From positions 32,598 to 96,597 of the forward strand of contig CANMHB010000014.1 of assembly GCA_947497485.1 (NCBI GenBank): a stretch of 64,000 nt of DNA, written 5' to 3'. The position numbers were made by a program, and so were the translations under genes. The notes under the pieces are model-generated. The model was given only the letters and a program-made list of their open reading frames with translations. It was not told the origin of the DNA and did no database searches. This DNA is from Flavobacteriales bacterium. GTDB lineage: Bacteria; Bacteroidota; Bacteroidia; Flavobacteriales_D; Crocinitomicaceae. Below, in pieces: positions 26,107 through 34,965 of the stretch; the first letter of the stretch is position 1, and each line of letters starts with the position of its first letter.

Positions 26107-27237
26107 TTATTTATTCAAAAATTCAGCAACTGATTTCGTAATATATTCGAGTTGCTCTTCCTGCATTTCGGTATGAATCGGCAACGAAATTACGCGTTCA
26201 GTTAACCAGTCCGTTGTTGGTAGATTTGTCGAAGCACTACCAAAAGATTCAAACATCTTTTGGCGATGCGCTGGCACAGGATAGTAGATCATTGAAGGCA
26301 CGTCTTTACTCGCTAAATATTCATTCAAGCCGTCGCGGTCATGTCCTTCCAAGATGAGTGTATACTGATGGAATACATGTTTTGAGTCATGTGATCGAAA
26401 TGGAATTTGAACACCTTCCATTGGACCAAAAAATTCATCGTAGTAATCTGCCACATTCCGACGAGCATCGATGTAATTATCTAATTGACGTAATTTAATT
26501 CGTAAAACTGCTGCTTGAATGTTGTCTAATCTTGAATTACAACCAACCACATCATGATAATAGCGCTTACTTTGACCATGGTTTGCGATCATTTTCAATT
26601 TAACGGATAAATCATCATTGTTTGTAAAAATAGCACCGCCATCACCGTAGCAGCCTAAGTTCTTTGATGGAAAGAAAGAAGTACACCCAATATCACCGAT
26701 TGTGCCCGTTTTAACCACAGAACCATTTGTTAAGTGATAATCTGATCCTATTGCTTGAGCGTTATCTTCTATGACATAAAGATTATGTTTTTTGGCTATT
26801 TCCATAATTGCATTCATGTCAGCTGCTTGTCCATAAAGATGAACGGGTACAATAGCTTTCGTTTTCGGTGTTATTGCAGCCTCTATGGCCTTGGCGTCAA
26901 CACAAAACGTATCTTTATTTACTTCTACAAAAATAGGTTTGAGGCCGAGAAGCGCAATTACTTCAGTTGTTGCAATATAGGTAAAAGATGGTGTAATGAC
27001 CTCATCACCAGGTTTGAGATCCAAAGCCATCATGGCAATTTGAAGCGCATCTGTACCATTCGCACATGGAATGACATGTTTAACTCCCAGGTATGATTTC
27101 AACTCGTCTTGAAAACCCGAAACCTCTGGACCATTTATAAATTGGGCATTTTTTAAAACGTCTAAAATTGCCGAATCAATTGCAGGCTTAATTTTCTCAT
27201 ATTGAGAAACTAAGTCTACCATTTGAATTTTTTTCAT
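26107..27237 (-). CDS. wbpE: DegT/DnrJ/EryC1 sugar aminotransferase, WbpE-like
   Basis: 376 residues, PLP fold type I. VKHVIPCANGTDALQIAM, PGDEVITPSFTYIAT, VIEDNAQAIGSDY and FPSKNLGCYGDGGAI with the PLP-binding lysine are diagnostic. Given the WbpA-, WbpB- and WbpD-like partners, it probably transaminates the 3-keto sugar to UDP-2-acetamido-3-amino-2,3-dideoxyglucuronate. First gene of the operon that continues to about 18.6 kb, 21 bases before ugd. I found no convincing -7 box in front of it; the nearest is TAACTTCG with one mismatch. Confidence 0.88.
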   Translation of the reverse strand: MKKIQMVDLVSQYEKIKPAIDSAILDVLKNAQFINGPEVSGFQDELKSYLGVKHVIPCANGTDALQIAMMALDLKPGDEVITPSFTYIATTEVIALLGLKPIFVEVNKDTFCVDAKAIEAAITPKTKAIVPVHLYGQAADMNAIMEIAKKHNLYVIEDNAQAIGSDYHLTNGSVVKTGTIGDIGCTSFFPSKNLGCYGDGGAIFTNNDDLSVKLKMIANHGQSKRYYHDVVGCNSRLDNIQAAVLRIKLRQLDNYIDARRNVADYYDEFFGPMEGVQIPFRSHDSKHVFHQYTLILEGHDRDGLNEYLASKDVPSMIYYPVPAHRQKMFESFGSASTNLPTTDWLTERVISLPIHTEMQEEQLEYITKSVAEFLNK

Positions 27238-27377
27238 TTAAAGAAAATTTTGAAAGGCGAAGTTACGGAAATTCGTTCGGTTATAAGGTTGAATTGCAAA
27301 GAAAATTGAGCTATTTAGGTTCGAATTAATTCGCATAGCTATTTCTTAAAAAATAGGTAACATATAAAAATTGATTT

Positions 27378-27385
27378 TACCTTTG
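27378..27385 (+). promoter_or_regulatory. -7 box TACCTTTG
   Basis: Perfect TAnnTTTG match exactly 4 bases before the ATG at 27390. No TTG at the expected -33 distance. Confidence 0.5.
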
Positions 27386-27389
27386 AAAG

Positions 27390-28151
27390 ATGAAGTCATT
27401 TTGCATCCTATTGACGTTATTTATCTTTTCGGTTAATTACTCATTTTCCCAACGAAATGTTCGGGATTCAGCAATTGCCACTCCGTTGATAGGTGTTCAT
27501 TATGGAGGGAATTTTACCGCAGCTAATTTAGCAGAACGCTATGGATATCTGAACCACGTTGGCATTTCTGCAGGATATAAAACAGCCAAGAACTGGTACA
27601 TGAGTTTCGACGGGAATTTTATGTTCGGAAATCAAACACGAATGACCGGTTTATTCGATCATTTGGTTGACGAGTATGGAAACATAACAGATGTGAATGG
27701 TGATATTGCTATGGTTCTTGTTTATCCTCGCGGTGTAAATACAAATTTTTCTTTCGGAAAATTGTTTCCTGTCTTAAGCCCAAACTCCAACTCTGGAATT
27801 TTGGTTCATGTTGGAGGAGGTTATTTACTTCATCGCCTAAGAATCGAAACGAATGATCAGGTTGTTCCTTCGCTTGAACTTGACTACAAAAGAGGATACG
27901 ATCGATTGACAACTGGTTTTAACTTTCATCAGTTTATAGGGTATTCATTCTTGGCCAATGCTGGTGCTTGGAACTTTTATGGCGGGTTTTACATTCAGGA
28001 AGGATTAACAAAAAACAGAAGGACTATTTTCTACGATCAACCGGATGTACCCGTATCAACCGATTTAAGACTCGATATTCAATATGGATTTAGAATAGGA
28101 TGGTATATTCCTTTCTATCAGCGATTACCAAAGGATTATTATTTCGACTGA
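27390..28151 (+). CDS. Outer-membrane beta-barrel-like protein preceding waaA
   Basis: 253 residues with a signal peptide (SFCILLTLFIFSVNYSFSQ). Beta-rich body with many Gly/aromatic strands (GVHYGGNFTAANLAERYG, WYMSFDGNFMFG, GILVHVGGGYLLHRLRIE, YGFRIGWYIPFYQ), consistent with an outer-membrane barrel. I do not recognise a named family. Its TGA overlaps the waaA ATG (TGATG), so the two are translationally coupled, which hints at an envelope or lipopolysaccharide-related role (inference). Confidence 0.65.
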   Translation: MKSFCILLTLFIFSVNYSFSQRNVRDSAIATPLIGVHYGGNFTAANLAERYGYLNHVGISAGYKTAKNWYMSFDGNFMFGNQTRMTGLFDHLVDEYGNITDVNGDIAMVLVYPRGVNTNFSFGKLFPVLSPNSNSGILVHVGGGYLLHRLRIETNDQVVPSLELDYKRGYDRLTTGFNFHQFIGYSFLANAGAWNFYGGFYIQEGLTKNRRTIFYDQPDVPVSTDLRLDIQYGFRIGWYIPFYQRLPKDYYFD

Positions 28152-29389
28152 TGTTGTTGATTTACAATATTCTTATTACAAGTTTTGTTCCTTTTTTAAA
28201 GCTCCTATCTCTTTTTGATCATAAATTAAGGCTAGGAGTTCGAGGAAGGGAAAACTGGCGTGAACAAATCAAGAAAATCCCCAAAAACAAAGAAATTTAT
28301 TGGTTTCATTGCGCCTCGCTAGGGGAATTCGACCAAGCACTTCCAGTTATGAACTTGTTGAAATTAAAAAAACCAAACCTTCTGATCGTTGTTACATTTT
28401 TTTCTCCTTCGGGATTCGAACATTACAAAAAACGTAAAAATCAGGTTGATTTTGCCCTTTATCTTCCATTTGATTCGAGAAGAAATGCGAAACAATTCAT
28501 AGAATTACTAAATCCAAAACTTGGAATTTTCGTGAAATATGAATTCTGGCCAAATTTATTGAATGAAGCTCAACGTATTGGAATTCCAATCATTTCCATT
28601 TCAACAACCTTGCGTCCCAATCAAGTTCATTTCAAATGGTATGGTTCACTTTTTCGAAATACCTTAAAATCCGTTCGATACTTTTTTGTTCAAAACACGG
28701 AAACCTCCAATTTATTAAACAAACTAGGACTTGAAAATCATGAAATTGTTGGAGATACGCGTTTCGATCGGGTTATTGAAAACAAAGTCCTTTTTGAGTA
28801 TAACCAATCTCGATCAAAAGAATTTCAATCAATAGAGGTTTTCTTAAAAGGTAAAAAAGCAATTATTTTTGGTAGCAGTTGGAAGCCAGAAGAGGAAATA
28901 TTATTTGATTTTTTACAGAAGAATGAAATTGAAAAAATCATTTTGGCGCCACATGATACTTCAGATTCAAACATTCAGCGCATCGAATCTAAATTTGGAG
29001 TTAAAGCCATTCGATTATCAGGATTTGAAAATAATTTCAAAAACCAGCAAGTTTTAATTCTTGATACAATCGGACATTTGGCATCAGCCTATTCGTTTGG
29101 AAAAGTGGCATTTGTTGGCGGCGGTTTTTCGGGAAGTTTACACAACATTCTGGAACCTGCTGTCTTTGGTCTTCCTGTTATTTTTGGTCCAAAACACTCA
29201 AAATTTCCAGAGGCCGATGCTTTTCTTCAAGCAGGAATTGGTTTTGAGGTGAAAAATGCCGAAGAATTTGGACAGAAACTATCAAAAATCGAAAGAAATT
29301 TAGACAAACTTACAAGTCAAACAGTAGAATATGTCTCTCAACATAATGGTGCGAGTAGAAAAATTATTGATAGTTCGTTTTTCGATTAA
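28151..29389 (+). CDS. waaA: 3-deoxy-D-manno-octulosonate (Kdo) transferase
   Basis: 412 residues from ATG 28151; an in-frame start at 28100 exists but would lie inside the previous gene, while the TGATG junction is the natural one. An N-terminal membrane-associated helix is followed by LRLGVRGRENW and the family's ASLGEFDQALPVM with the catalytic glutamate; the C-terminal GT-B half has GGGFSGSLHNILEPAVFGLPVIFGP, the donor-binding region, read in parts. It attaches Kdo to lipid IVA at the inner membrane. Its TAA shares the TTAA overlap with the convergent purF. Confidence 0.95.
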   Translation: MLLIYNILITSFVPFLKLLSLFDHKLRLGVRGRENWREQIKKIPKNKEIYWFHCASLGEFDQALPVMNLLKLKKPNLLIVVTFFSPSGFEHYKKRKNQVDFALYLPFDSRRNAKQFIELLNPKLGIFVKYEFWPNLLNEAQRIGIPIISISTTLRPNQVHFKWYGSLFRNTLKSVRYFFVQNTETSNLLNKLGLENHEIVGDTRFDRVIENKVLFEYNQSRSKEFQSIEVFLKGKKAIIFGSSWKPEEEILFDFLQKNEIEKIILAPHDTSDSNIQRIESKFGVKAIRLSGFENNFKNQQVLILDTIGHLASAYSFGKVAFVGGGFSGSLHNILEPAVFGLPVIFGPKHSKFPEADAFLQAGIGFEVKNAEEFGQKLSKIERNLDKLTSQTVEYVSQHNGASRKIIDSSFFD

Positions 29390-31287
29390 TAAGCCCGCTC
29401 ATTTCGTTTTTCCATCCAGTTTACGAAGGCTTTATTTACAACCTTATTTCCACCAGGTGTTGGATAATCTCCGGTAAAATACCAATCTCCTCTATTGTTA
29501 GGGCAAGCCTTATGTAAATTATCTACCGTTTGAAAAATAATCTCAACTTTGGCCTTGATATTAGGCGGAGTAAGTAATTCGGCAATTTTTGCAGAAATCT
29601 CCTCGTCAGAAAAAGGCTCATAGATTTCTTTTACAAAATTACGAACTTGCTCTTTCGGTAGATCCAATTGCTTTAAACACTTCTTATAAACATCGGTGAT
29701 TACCTGATCTAATTTACGATCTTTCAATAATTGAATTGCCGCGTCAAAGGCGATAAAATCACCCATTTTTGCCATGTCAATACCATAGCAGTCTGGAAAA
29801 CGAATCTGAGGTGCGGAGGAAACTACAACAATTTTCTTCGGATTTAGTCGATCTAATATTTTTAAAATACTCTGACGAAGTGTGGTGCCTCGAACAATAC
29901 TGTCATCTATTACAATCAAGTTATCTGTTCCTGGTCGAACACTGCCATACGTAATATCGTAAACATGGGCCACCAAATCATCTCTGGAATCATCTTGTGT
30001 GATGAAGGTTCTCAATTTCGCATCTTTGATAGCAATTTTCTCAATTCTAGCTCGTCGATTGATAATTTCTGCAATTTGTTCTTCTGACGGATTTGATCCC
30101 AATTTTTGAATTTGCTTTATTTTATCCAGATTCAAATGCTCTTCTAATCCTTTGATTAATCCATAAAACGAAACCTCAGCGGTATTTGGAATGAATGAAA
30201 AAACTGAATTATCAAAATCGTAATCCACTGATTTCAATACTTGCGGAACAATTAGTCGACCTAATGATTTTCGCTCAGTATAAATGTCTGCATCAGATCC
30301 GCGAGAAAAATAAATTCGCTCAAATGAACATTTCTTGGGTTCCTTTGGTGAGTTAATTAATTCTTCGGAAACATTTCCGTTTTTCTTGATTATTAAAGCA
30401 TGACCAGGTTGTAATTCGTTGATTTGTTCAACCTTCAAATTAAAAGCTGTTTGAATAACAGGTCGTTCGGACGCTACAACGCAAACTTCTTCGTCTTCAT
30501 ACCAAAAAGCCGGTCGGATTCCATTTGGATCGCGCAGAACAAAAGCATCTCCATGTCCAAGTAAACCCGCCATTGCATAACCGCCATCCCAATCTTCTGA
30601 TGCTTTTTTAAGTATTTTGGTTAAATTCAATTGTTCAGCAATTCGGGAATAGATTTCCGGATTACTGTATCCTAACGATTTATATTGGCGGTAAAGCTCA
30701 TCATTTTCAACATCTAGGAAATGACCTATTTTTTCAAGTACAGTAACTGTATCTGACTTCTCCTTTGGATGTTGACCAATATTGACCAATACGCTAAAAA
30801 GTTCATCAACATTTGTTAAGTTGAAGTTACCAGCAACAACTAGATTACGTGTAATCCAATTATTTTGTCGAAGAAAAGGGTGACAACTCTCTATAGAATT
30901 TCGGCCGAAAGTTCCATAACGCAGATGACCTAGAAAAAGTTCTCCTGTAAATCCAGCATTCTTTTTTAAGTATTCTACATCTTTTAGTTTCTCAGGATTT
31001 TCCTCTACAATTTGCTGAAAACGTCCATTTATTTGGTCGAAAATATCTTGAATAGGACTTTTAGCGATTGAACGAACACGAGAAATATAGCGTTCTCCTG
31101 GAGCCATGTCAAATTTGATATTCGCAACACCGGCGCCGTCCTGACCTCGATTGTGCTGCTTCTCCATCAAAAGATGAAGTTTATTTATTCCGTAGAGCGC
31201 GGAGCCATATTTCTCGACATAGAATTGCATGGGTTTTTTGAGCCTCAAAAGGGCTATCCCACATTCATGTTTAATGGCATCACTCAT
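29386..31287 (-). CDS. purF: Amidophosphoribosyltransferase-type class II glutamine amidotransferase, long form
   Basis: 633 residues, over 100 longer than classical PurF (about 470-510). After a short leader (MSDAIKHE) Cys9 would become the N-terminal nucleophile upon processing; HNRGQDGAGV, LGHLRYGTFG and NLVVAGNFNLTN fit the glutamine amidotransferase half, and NLIVIDDSIVRGTTLR is the PRPP loop of the phosphoribosyltransferase half. Extra length lies mainly in the N-terminal half and a C-terminal extension after about residue 530. Many Bacteroidota have this long form besides a standard PurF, so a specialised role is possible. Role: first step of purine synthesis. Confidence 0.88.
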   Translation of the reverse strand: MSDAIKHECGIALLRLKKPMQFYVEKYGSALYGINKLHLLMEKQHNRGQDGAGVANIKFDMAPGERYISRVRSIAKSPIQDIFDQINGRFQQIVEENPEKLKDVEYLKKNAGFTGELFLGHLRYGTFGRNSIESCHPFLRQNNWITRNLVVAGNFNLTNVDELFSVLVNIGQHPKEKSDTVTVLEKIGHFLDVENDELYRQYKSLGYSNPEIYSRIAEQLNLTKILKKASEDWDGGYAMAGLLGHGDAFVLRDPNGIRPAFWYEDEEVCVVASERPVIQTAFNLKVEQINELQPGHALIIKKNGNVSEELINSPKEPKKCSFERIYFSRGSDADIYTERKSLGRLIVPQVLKSVDYDFDNSVFSFIPNTAEVSFYGLIKGLEEHLNLDKIKQIQKLGSNPSEEQIAEIINRRARIEKIAIKDAKLRTFITQDDSRDDLVAHVYDITYGSVRPGTDNLIVIDDSIVRGTTLRQSILKILDRLNPKKIVVVSSAPQIRFPDCYGIDMAKMGDFIAFDAAIQLLKDRKLDQVITDVYKKCLKQLDLPKEQVRNFVKEIYEPFSDEEISAKIAELLTPPNIKAKVEIIFQTVDNLHKACPNNRGDWYFTGDYPTPGGNKVVNKAFVNWMEKRNERAY

Positions 31288-31396
31288 GTTTTCAGGAAAT
31301 TTGACGCGAAGATAGTGATTTGAAAAAGAAGAAAGTAGGGAAACGAAAAACTAATTTCAATTTCTTTTTACGTTTTATGAGTTTTAGATGGGAGGA

Positions 31397-31804
31397 CTAA
31401 TCATTTAGTTCTTTAAATGATTTCGGAATAAAAATAAAGATGAGATGAAAAACAAAAGCACCAATTAAAGTCCAAACAATATCATTCCAGTCAAAGTTCA
31501 ATTTTGTTGAATTTAATTGTATCAATTCCCAAGAAATAAGGCCGGTTAGTGAAATAATGTTTGCTGTTAAATGCACTTTTTTGTTTAACCATTTATTCGT
31601 TTGTCGAAGTTGAGGAATTAAAATCAAAAACAGAGCAGGAATTCCGATTGCAGGAAAAAAATTGGGTGCAACTCCAAGAAAATAGTTGATTATCAAGTTA
31701 TCACCATTATAATTGGGTCTAATATTTTCTGATATCAGTTGATAAGATATAAAACAAACCGCGAATAAGGCAAACCAGAAATATATTCTCTTTGAATACT
31801 TCAT
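31397..31804 (-). CDS. Small VanZ-like membrane protein
   Basis: 135 residues with four hydrophobic segments (about 8-25, 43-62, 78-97, 108-128). The pattern GLISWELIQ followed by FDWNDIVWTLIGAFVFH resembles the acidic E..Q...D..D signature of VanZ-like proteins. It is a weak match and the function is unknown. It stands alone between purF and the metal module with no visible promoter or terminator. Confidence 0.5.
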   Translation of the reverse strand: MKYSKRIYFWFALFAVCFISYQLISENIRPNYNGDNLIINYFLGVAPNFFPAIGIPALFLILIPQLRQTNKWLNKKVHLTANIISLTGLISWELIQLNSTKLNFDWNDIVWTLIGAFVFHLIFIFIPKSFKELND

Positions 31805-31890
31805 TTTACCGATAGGGATTTTTAAAAAAAATATTTTGTTTGTCTGTCAAAATTTTTCTTTCGCTTTTATACGAATGCAACTAATAAATT

Positions 31891-32223
31891 TTAATGTCCA
31901 CCTGGTTGACAGCATTTTGGTAGTTTCAAAACATCTTCCTCTTTTGCTTTTACGTCATCTGCGCTGTATCCAATACTGGCAATGGCTTGCTTGATTTCTT
32001 GCAGCGAAATAGATTTGGTTTTATACCGAACGGTTACCTTTTTAGAATCCAAGTCGAGTTCACCAAAAACAACTCCTTTCGTATAATTAAGCTTACTTTC
32101 AATTCGTTCTTTGCAATCCCCGCATTGAGCTGAAGTTTGAATCACGGCTTCTTCGATTTTCTTTTGACCAAATGCCAATTCGCTATAGAAAAAGAGAAAT
32201 AGGATTAAAGAGGTTGTTTTCAT
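31891..32223 (-). CDS. Periplasmic heavy-metal-associated (HMA/MerP-like) protein
   Basis: 110 residues: signal peptide (TSLILFLFFYSELAFGQ) and one ferredoxin-like HMA domain. The metal motif is CGDC (C34, C37) in the loop, followed by the usual LNYTKGVVFGELDLDSKKVTVRY and IGYSADDV. The tail ends LPKCCQPGGH, adding two cysteines and a terminal histidine that could form a second metal site. It lies 26 bases after the TonB receptor and completes the metal operon. Copper is the likeliest ligand from the family, but this is not proven by sequence. Confidence 0.85.
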   Translation of the reverse strand: MKTTSLILFLFFYSELAFGQKKIEEAVIQTSAQCGDCKERIESKLNYTKGVVFGELDLDSKKVTVRYKTKSISLQEIKQAIASIGYSADDVKAKEEDVLKLPKCCQPGGH

Positions 32224-32249
32224 GATTATTAATATTTAAAGTTAAAAAA

Positions 32250-34475
32250 TTAGTTTTTCTTTTTTGTTCTGGGTATTGAGAATCTAAAACCGCCGTAGAT
32301 ATTGATTCCCATAATAGGACCCCAAATGTTTGTCGCATCAAACTTACTTCCAAATGGGTTTTGACTATCAATAATTGGATTTGGTTGTTTAAAGTTAGTG
32401 ATATTTTCACCGCCAATGTACAATTCCCATTTTTTGTATGTGTGAGTTATCTGTCCATTTACCATTGGAAAAACAGGGCTGTATTCGATGATATTGCTCT
32501 CATTAAAAAGAGAATCTGCTGGTAATCTTGACTTTCCATAAACCGAACATGTTAAATCAAATTCCCAGCGCTTGTTTCTTGTTCGATAAGCCAAATTTAT
32601 AAATCCTCTATTTTTTGGAATCATTACTTGCTGTTGCATTCTTCCGTCATAGATGGCCTTAACATCAAGGAATTTATAGGCTAAACGAATCTCAAAGTTT
32701 TTAATTGGTGAAAAATTGAATTCTGTTTGAAATGCATTCGAGAAGGAAGCATTGGTCAAATTCTTAAAGACAATGCTGTTGTAACTGGTGTCTCGGTCAA
32801 CAATTAATTGATTCTCAAAAAATGTGTGATAGAAATCAAATGAAATTAATGCTTTTCGGCTGAATAATTTCATTTCATGAACAAGAGAACTTCCAATATT
32901 CCATGAAATTTCAGGTTTAAGTTCTGAAGGAGAAATCCATGTTTTTGAACTTGCAAGCAAAGAAATATTGTCAATCATATAATTCGGAACACGCCATCCT
33001 TTTCCACCAGTAATTCGCAAATCAGTTAATTCATTTAACGCATATTTTAAATGGGCACGTGGCGAAAATTGACCTCCAAAAAGGTTGTGTTGATCATATC
33101 TTGCACCAGCAACAGCGGTTAAGCGACTTCCCGTATAAGTATATTCCAAAAAAGCGCCGGGAACAAGTTCCATTCTGCTTTGCCTTAACGAATCAACTCG
33201 TTGGGCAATATCGAGTGCTACAAAGCTCAATCCAATCTTATAACGATGATCAGTTGTTCCGATAAAATCATCGTAAATCGCATTGATATAACCACGTTTC
33301 TCCGTGCCATCATAACTTCGATTTCCAAAAATCCCATCAAGTTCTTGGTATTTCAAATTATAAACAATTCCAAACGATTGATATGGTTTTTTACCGAAAA
33401 ACCCTGTTTTCGCAAAAACATCAGCATGCCTCGAATTGATTAGCATTCCATAAGAAAACAAAGGCTGGATTAATTCATCTCCTCTTTTAAATGATGTTTG
33501 ACCTCCCACTTTTCGGTCTTGATAGAGATTAAAACCAAACTGAGATTCCATTTTTTTGCCTTGGTAAGCCCATCTATTGAGTAATGCAAGATTATCCCCC
33601 ATAGGCAAATCACGGAAGTTATCCATATTGTGATCGATGTTGCCATAACCGGAGGATGCATGAGCAAAAGTTCCGGTGCTCCATTTATCGTTTATAACCT
33701 GTCCAGTATTCAAATTGAGTTCTGAACGTCCAAAAATATTCTGGTATCCGTTTACGAATAACCTTTCCATTTCAGCAGGCTTTTTTAGCTCAAGATTCAC
33801 TAATCCAGCCATAGATTCATAACCATTAATTACGGTTCCTGTTCCTTTTGTGATCTGAATGGATTCAATCCAAGACCCGGGCAATGAATTGAGACCAAAA
33901 GAGCTTTCCAATCCGCGTAAATAAGGAATGTTTTCCAATTGAATCTGGGTGTAAACACCATCGAGTCCCATCATGCGAATTTTCTTTGCTCCGGAAACAG
34001 CATCGGTAATGTTAACGTCAACCGAGGCATTCGTCTCAAACGATTCGGATAAATTACAGCATGCGGCTTTTCTTAATTCCGCACTTGTAAGTTCTTCGAC
34101 GTGAAGTGTTTTCATTTTGGAGATTCCATGTGACCTTCTGCGAAATTCGATAATTACTTCTGGAAGAGTTTTCTCAGAAAGTAACGTAATATCAAGTGCA
34201 ATAAAGCGATCAGCTTTATCGACAGGTATAGAATCAGAGATGAACCCAATCGCTGAAATTACTAAGGTATCAGGTAATGATTTTGGCAAGACAATTTCAA
34301 ATGTTCCATCCTCTTGAGTTAGGACTCCGGTTTTGGCTTGTAGTAATTTAACTTTTGCCAATGAAATTGGTTTTTTTGTTGCAGATTCGAACCCTTGAAC
34401 GAGTCCTTTTAATTGTGCATTCGACGTAAATCCGCAACATAGGATTAACATCGTAGCAACGAGCTTAATATTCAT
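32250..34475 (-). CDS. TonB-dependent receptor, metal-associated type
   Basis: 741 residues. Signal peptide (ending TSNAQ), an N-terminal carboxypeptidase-regulatory-like beta domain (about 23-95), then a plug with SAELRKAACCNLSESFETNASVDVN in parts, MMGLDGVYTQIQLENIPYLRG and ITKGTGTVINGYESMAG, and a 22-strand barrel. The adjacent CC in the plug belongs to a receptor subgroup that I recall beside HMA and HYC_CC_PP genes. Probably imports a metal or metal complex across the outer membrane with TonB energy. It sits between its two small partners. Confidence 0.9.
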   Translation of the reverse strand: MNIKLVATMLILCCGFTSNAQLKGLVQGFESATKKPISLAKVKLLQAKTGVLTQEDGTFEIVLPKSLPDTLVISAIGFISDSIPVDKADRFIALDITLLSEKTLPEVIIEFRRRSHGISKMKTLHVEELTSAELRKAACCNLSESFETNASVDVNITDAVSGAKKIRMMGLDGVYTQIQLENIPYLRGLESSFGLNSLPGSWIESIQITKGTGTVINGYESMAGLVNLELKKPAEMERLFVNGYQNIFGRSELNLNTGQVINDKWSTGTFAHASSGYGNIDHNMDNFRDLPMGDNLALLNRWAYQGKKMESQFGFNLYQDRKVGGQTSFKRGDELIQPLFSYGMLINSRHADVFAKTGFFGKKPYQSFGIVYNLKYQELDGIFGNRSYDGTEKRGYINAIYDDFIGTTDHRYKIGLSFVALDIAQRVDSLRQSRMELVPGAFLEYTYTGSRLTAVAGARYDQHNLFGGQFSPRAHLKYALNELTDLRITGGKGWRVPNYMIDNISLLASSKTWISPSELKPEISWNIGSSLVHEMKLFSRKALISFDFYHTFFENQLIVDRDTSYNSIVFKNLTNASFSNAFQTEFNFSPIKNFEIRLAYKFLDVKAIYDGRMQQQVMIPKNRGFINLAYRTRNKRWEFDLTCSVYGKSRLPADSLFNESNIIEYSPVFPMVNGQITHTYKKWELYIGGENITNFKQPNPIIDSQNPFGSKFDATNIWGPIMGINIYGGFRFSIPRTKKKN

Positions 34476-34518
34476 ATGATTTTAAATTTAGGATTAGGAA
34501 ATAATTTGTTTCCTTTTT

Positions 34519-34935
34519 CTAAATCCGAAAGACTTGGTTTTTAATGAGCATTCTTCGCCCATATATCAAAGGTGGTGGGTCGGTTCCTGAAAACTGCTTT
34601 GTTTCTAGAGCTTTAATTTGAAAATTCAATAAAGAACAAAAAGTCAATTTTTCCTCAATAATTATGGGTGTTTCAAAATGAATTTTTACACTTGAAAAGG
34701 AAAATTCAGATTGAAGTTTATAAATTTTAGATTCATTATGGCAACAATCTTTTTCCTGTTTTTTTCTGCAACATAGCGGAAGTTCTTGTTGTTTTTTCTC
34801 ACAATGGGAATTATCTTGATAAAACAGAGAAATGAAAGATCCTTCCTCCTTACAAATGTGTGTGTACACAGGGACTCCAATGTTGCCCAAGAACAGCAAA
34901 AGCACTAAAAAACAAATTGTTACCGCCCGAATCAC
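34519..34935 (-). CDS. HYC_CC_PP family protein
   Basis: 138 residues with an N-terminal hydrophobic segment. It shows the family's landmarks: THIC (H26, C28) just after the segment, CC pairs at 55-56 and 64-65, and DPPPL near residue 121. The start is GTG at 34935; no in-frame ATG is near and a TACATTTG box lies 4 bases upstream. The family is found in Bacteroidota beside TonB receptors and HMA proteins, as here, and is thought to bind metal; the exact role is unknown. Confidence 0.8.
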   Translation of the reverse strand: MIRAVTICFLVLLLFLGNIGVPVYTHICKEEGSFISLFYQDNSHCEKKQQELPLCCRKKQEKDCCHNESKIYKLQSEFSFSSVKIHFETPIIIEEKLTFCSLLNFQIKALETKQFSGTDPPPLIYGRRMLIKNQVFRI

Positions 34936-34939
34936 AATG

Positions 34940-34947
34940 CAAATGTA
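34940..34947 (-). promoter_or_regulatory. -7 box TACATTTG for the metal operon
   Basis: The minus strand reads TACATTTG, a full TAnnTTTG match, ending 4 bases before the GTG at 34935. It would drive HYC_CC_PP, the TonB receptor and the HMA gene. Confidence 0.5.
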
Positions 34948-34965
34948 TTGAAAAATATTAGTTTT

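Noticed and set aside
28100-28150. Upstream start of waaA within the barrel gene
   Set aside because: The TGATG junction at 28149-28153 is the natural start, and the extra residues are out-of-frame barrel sequence.
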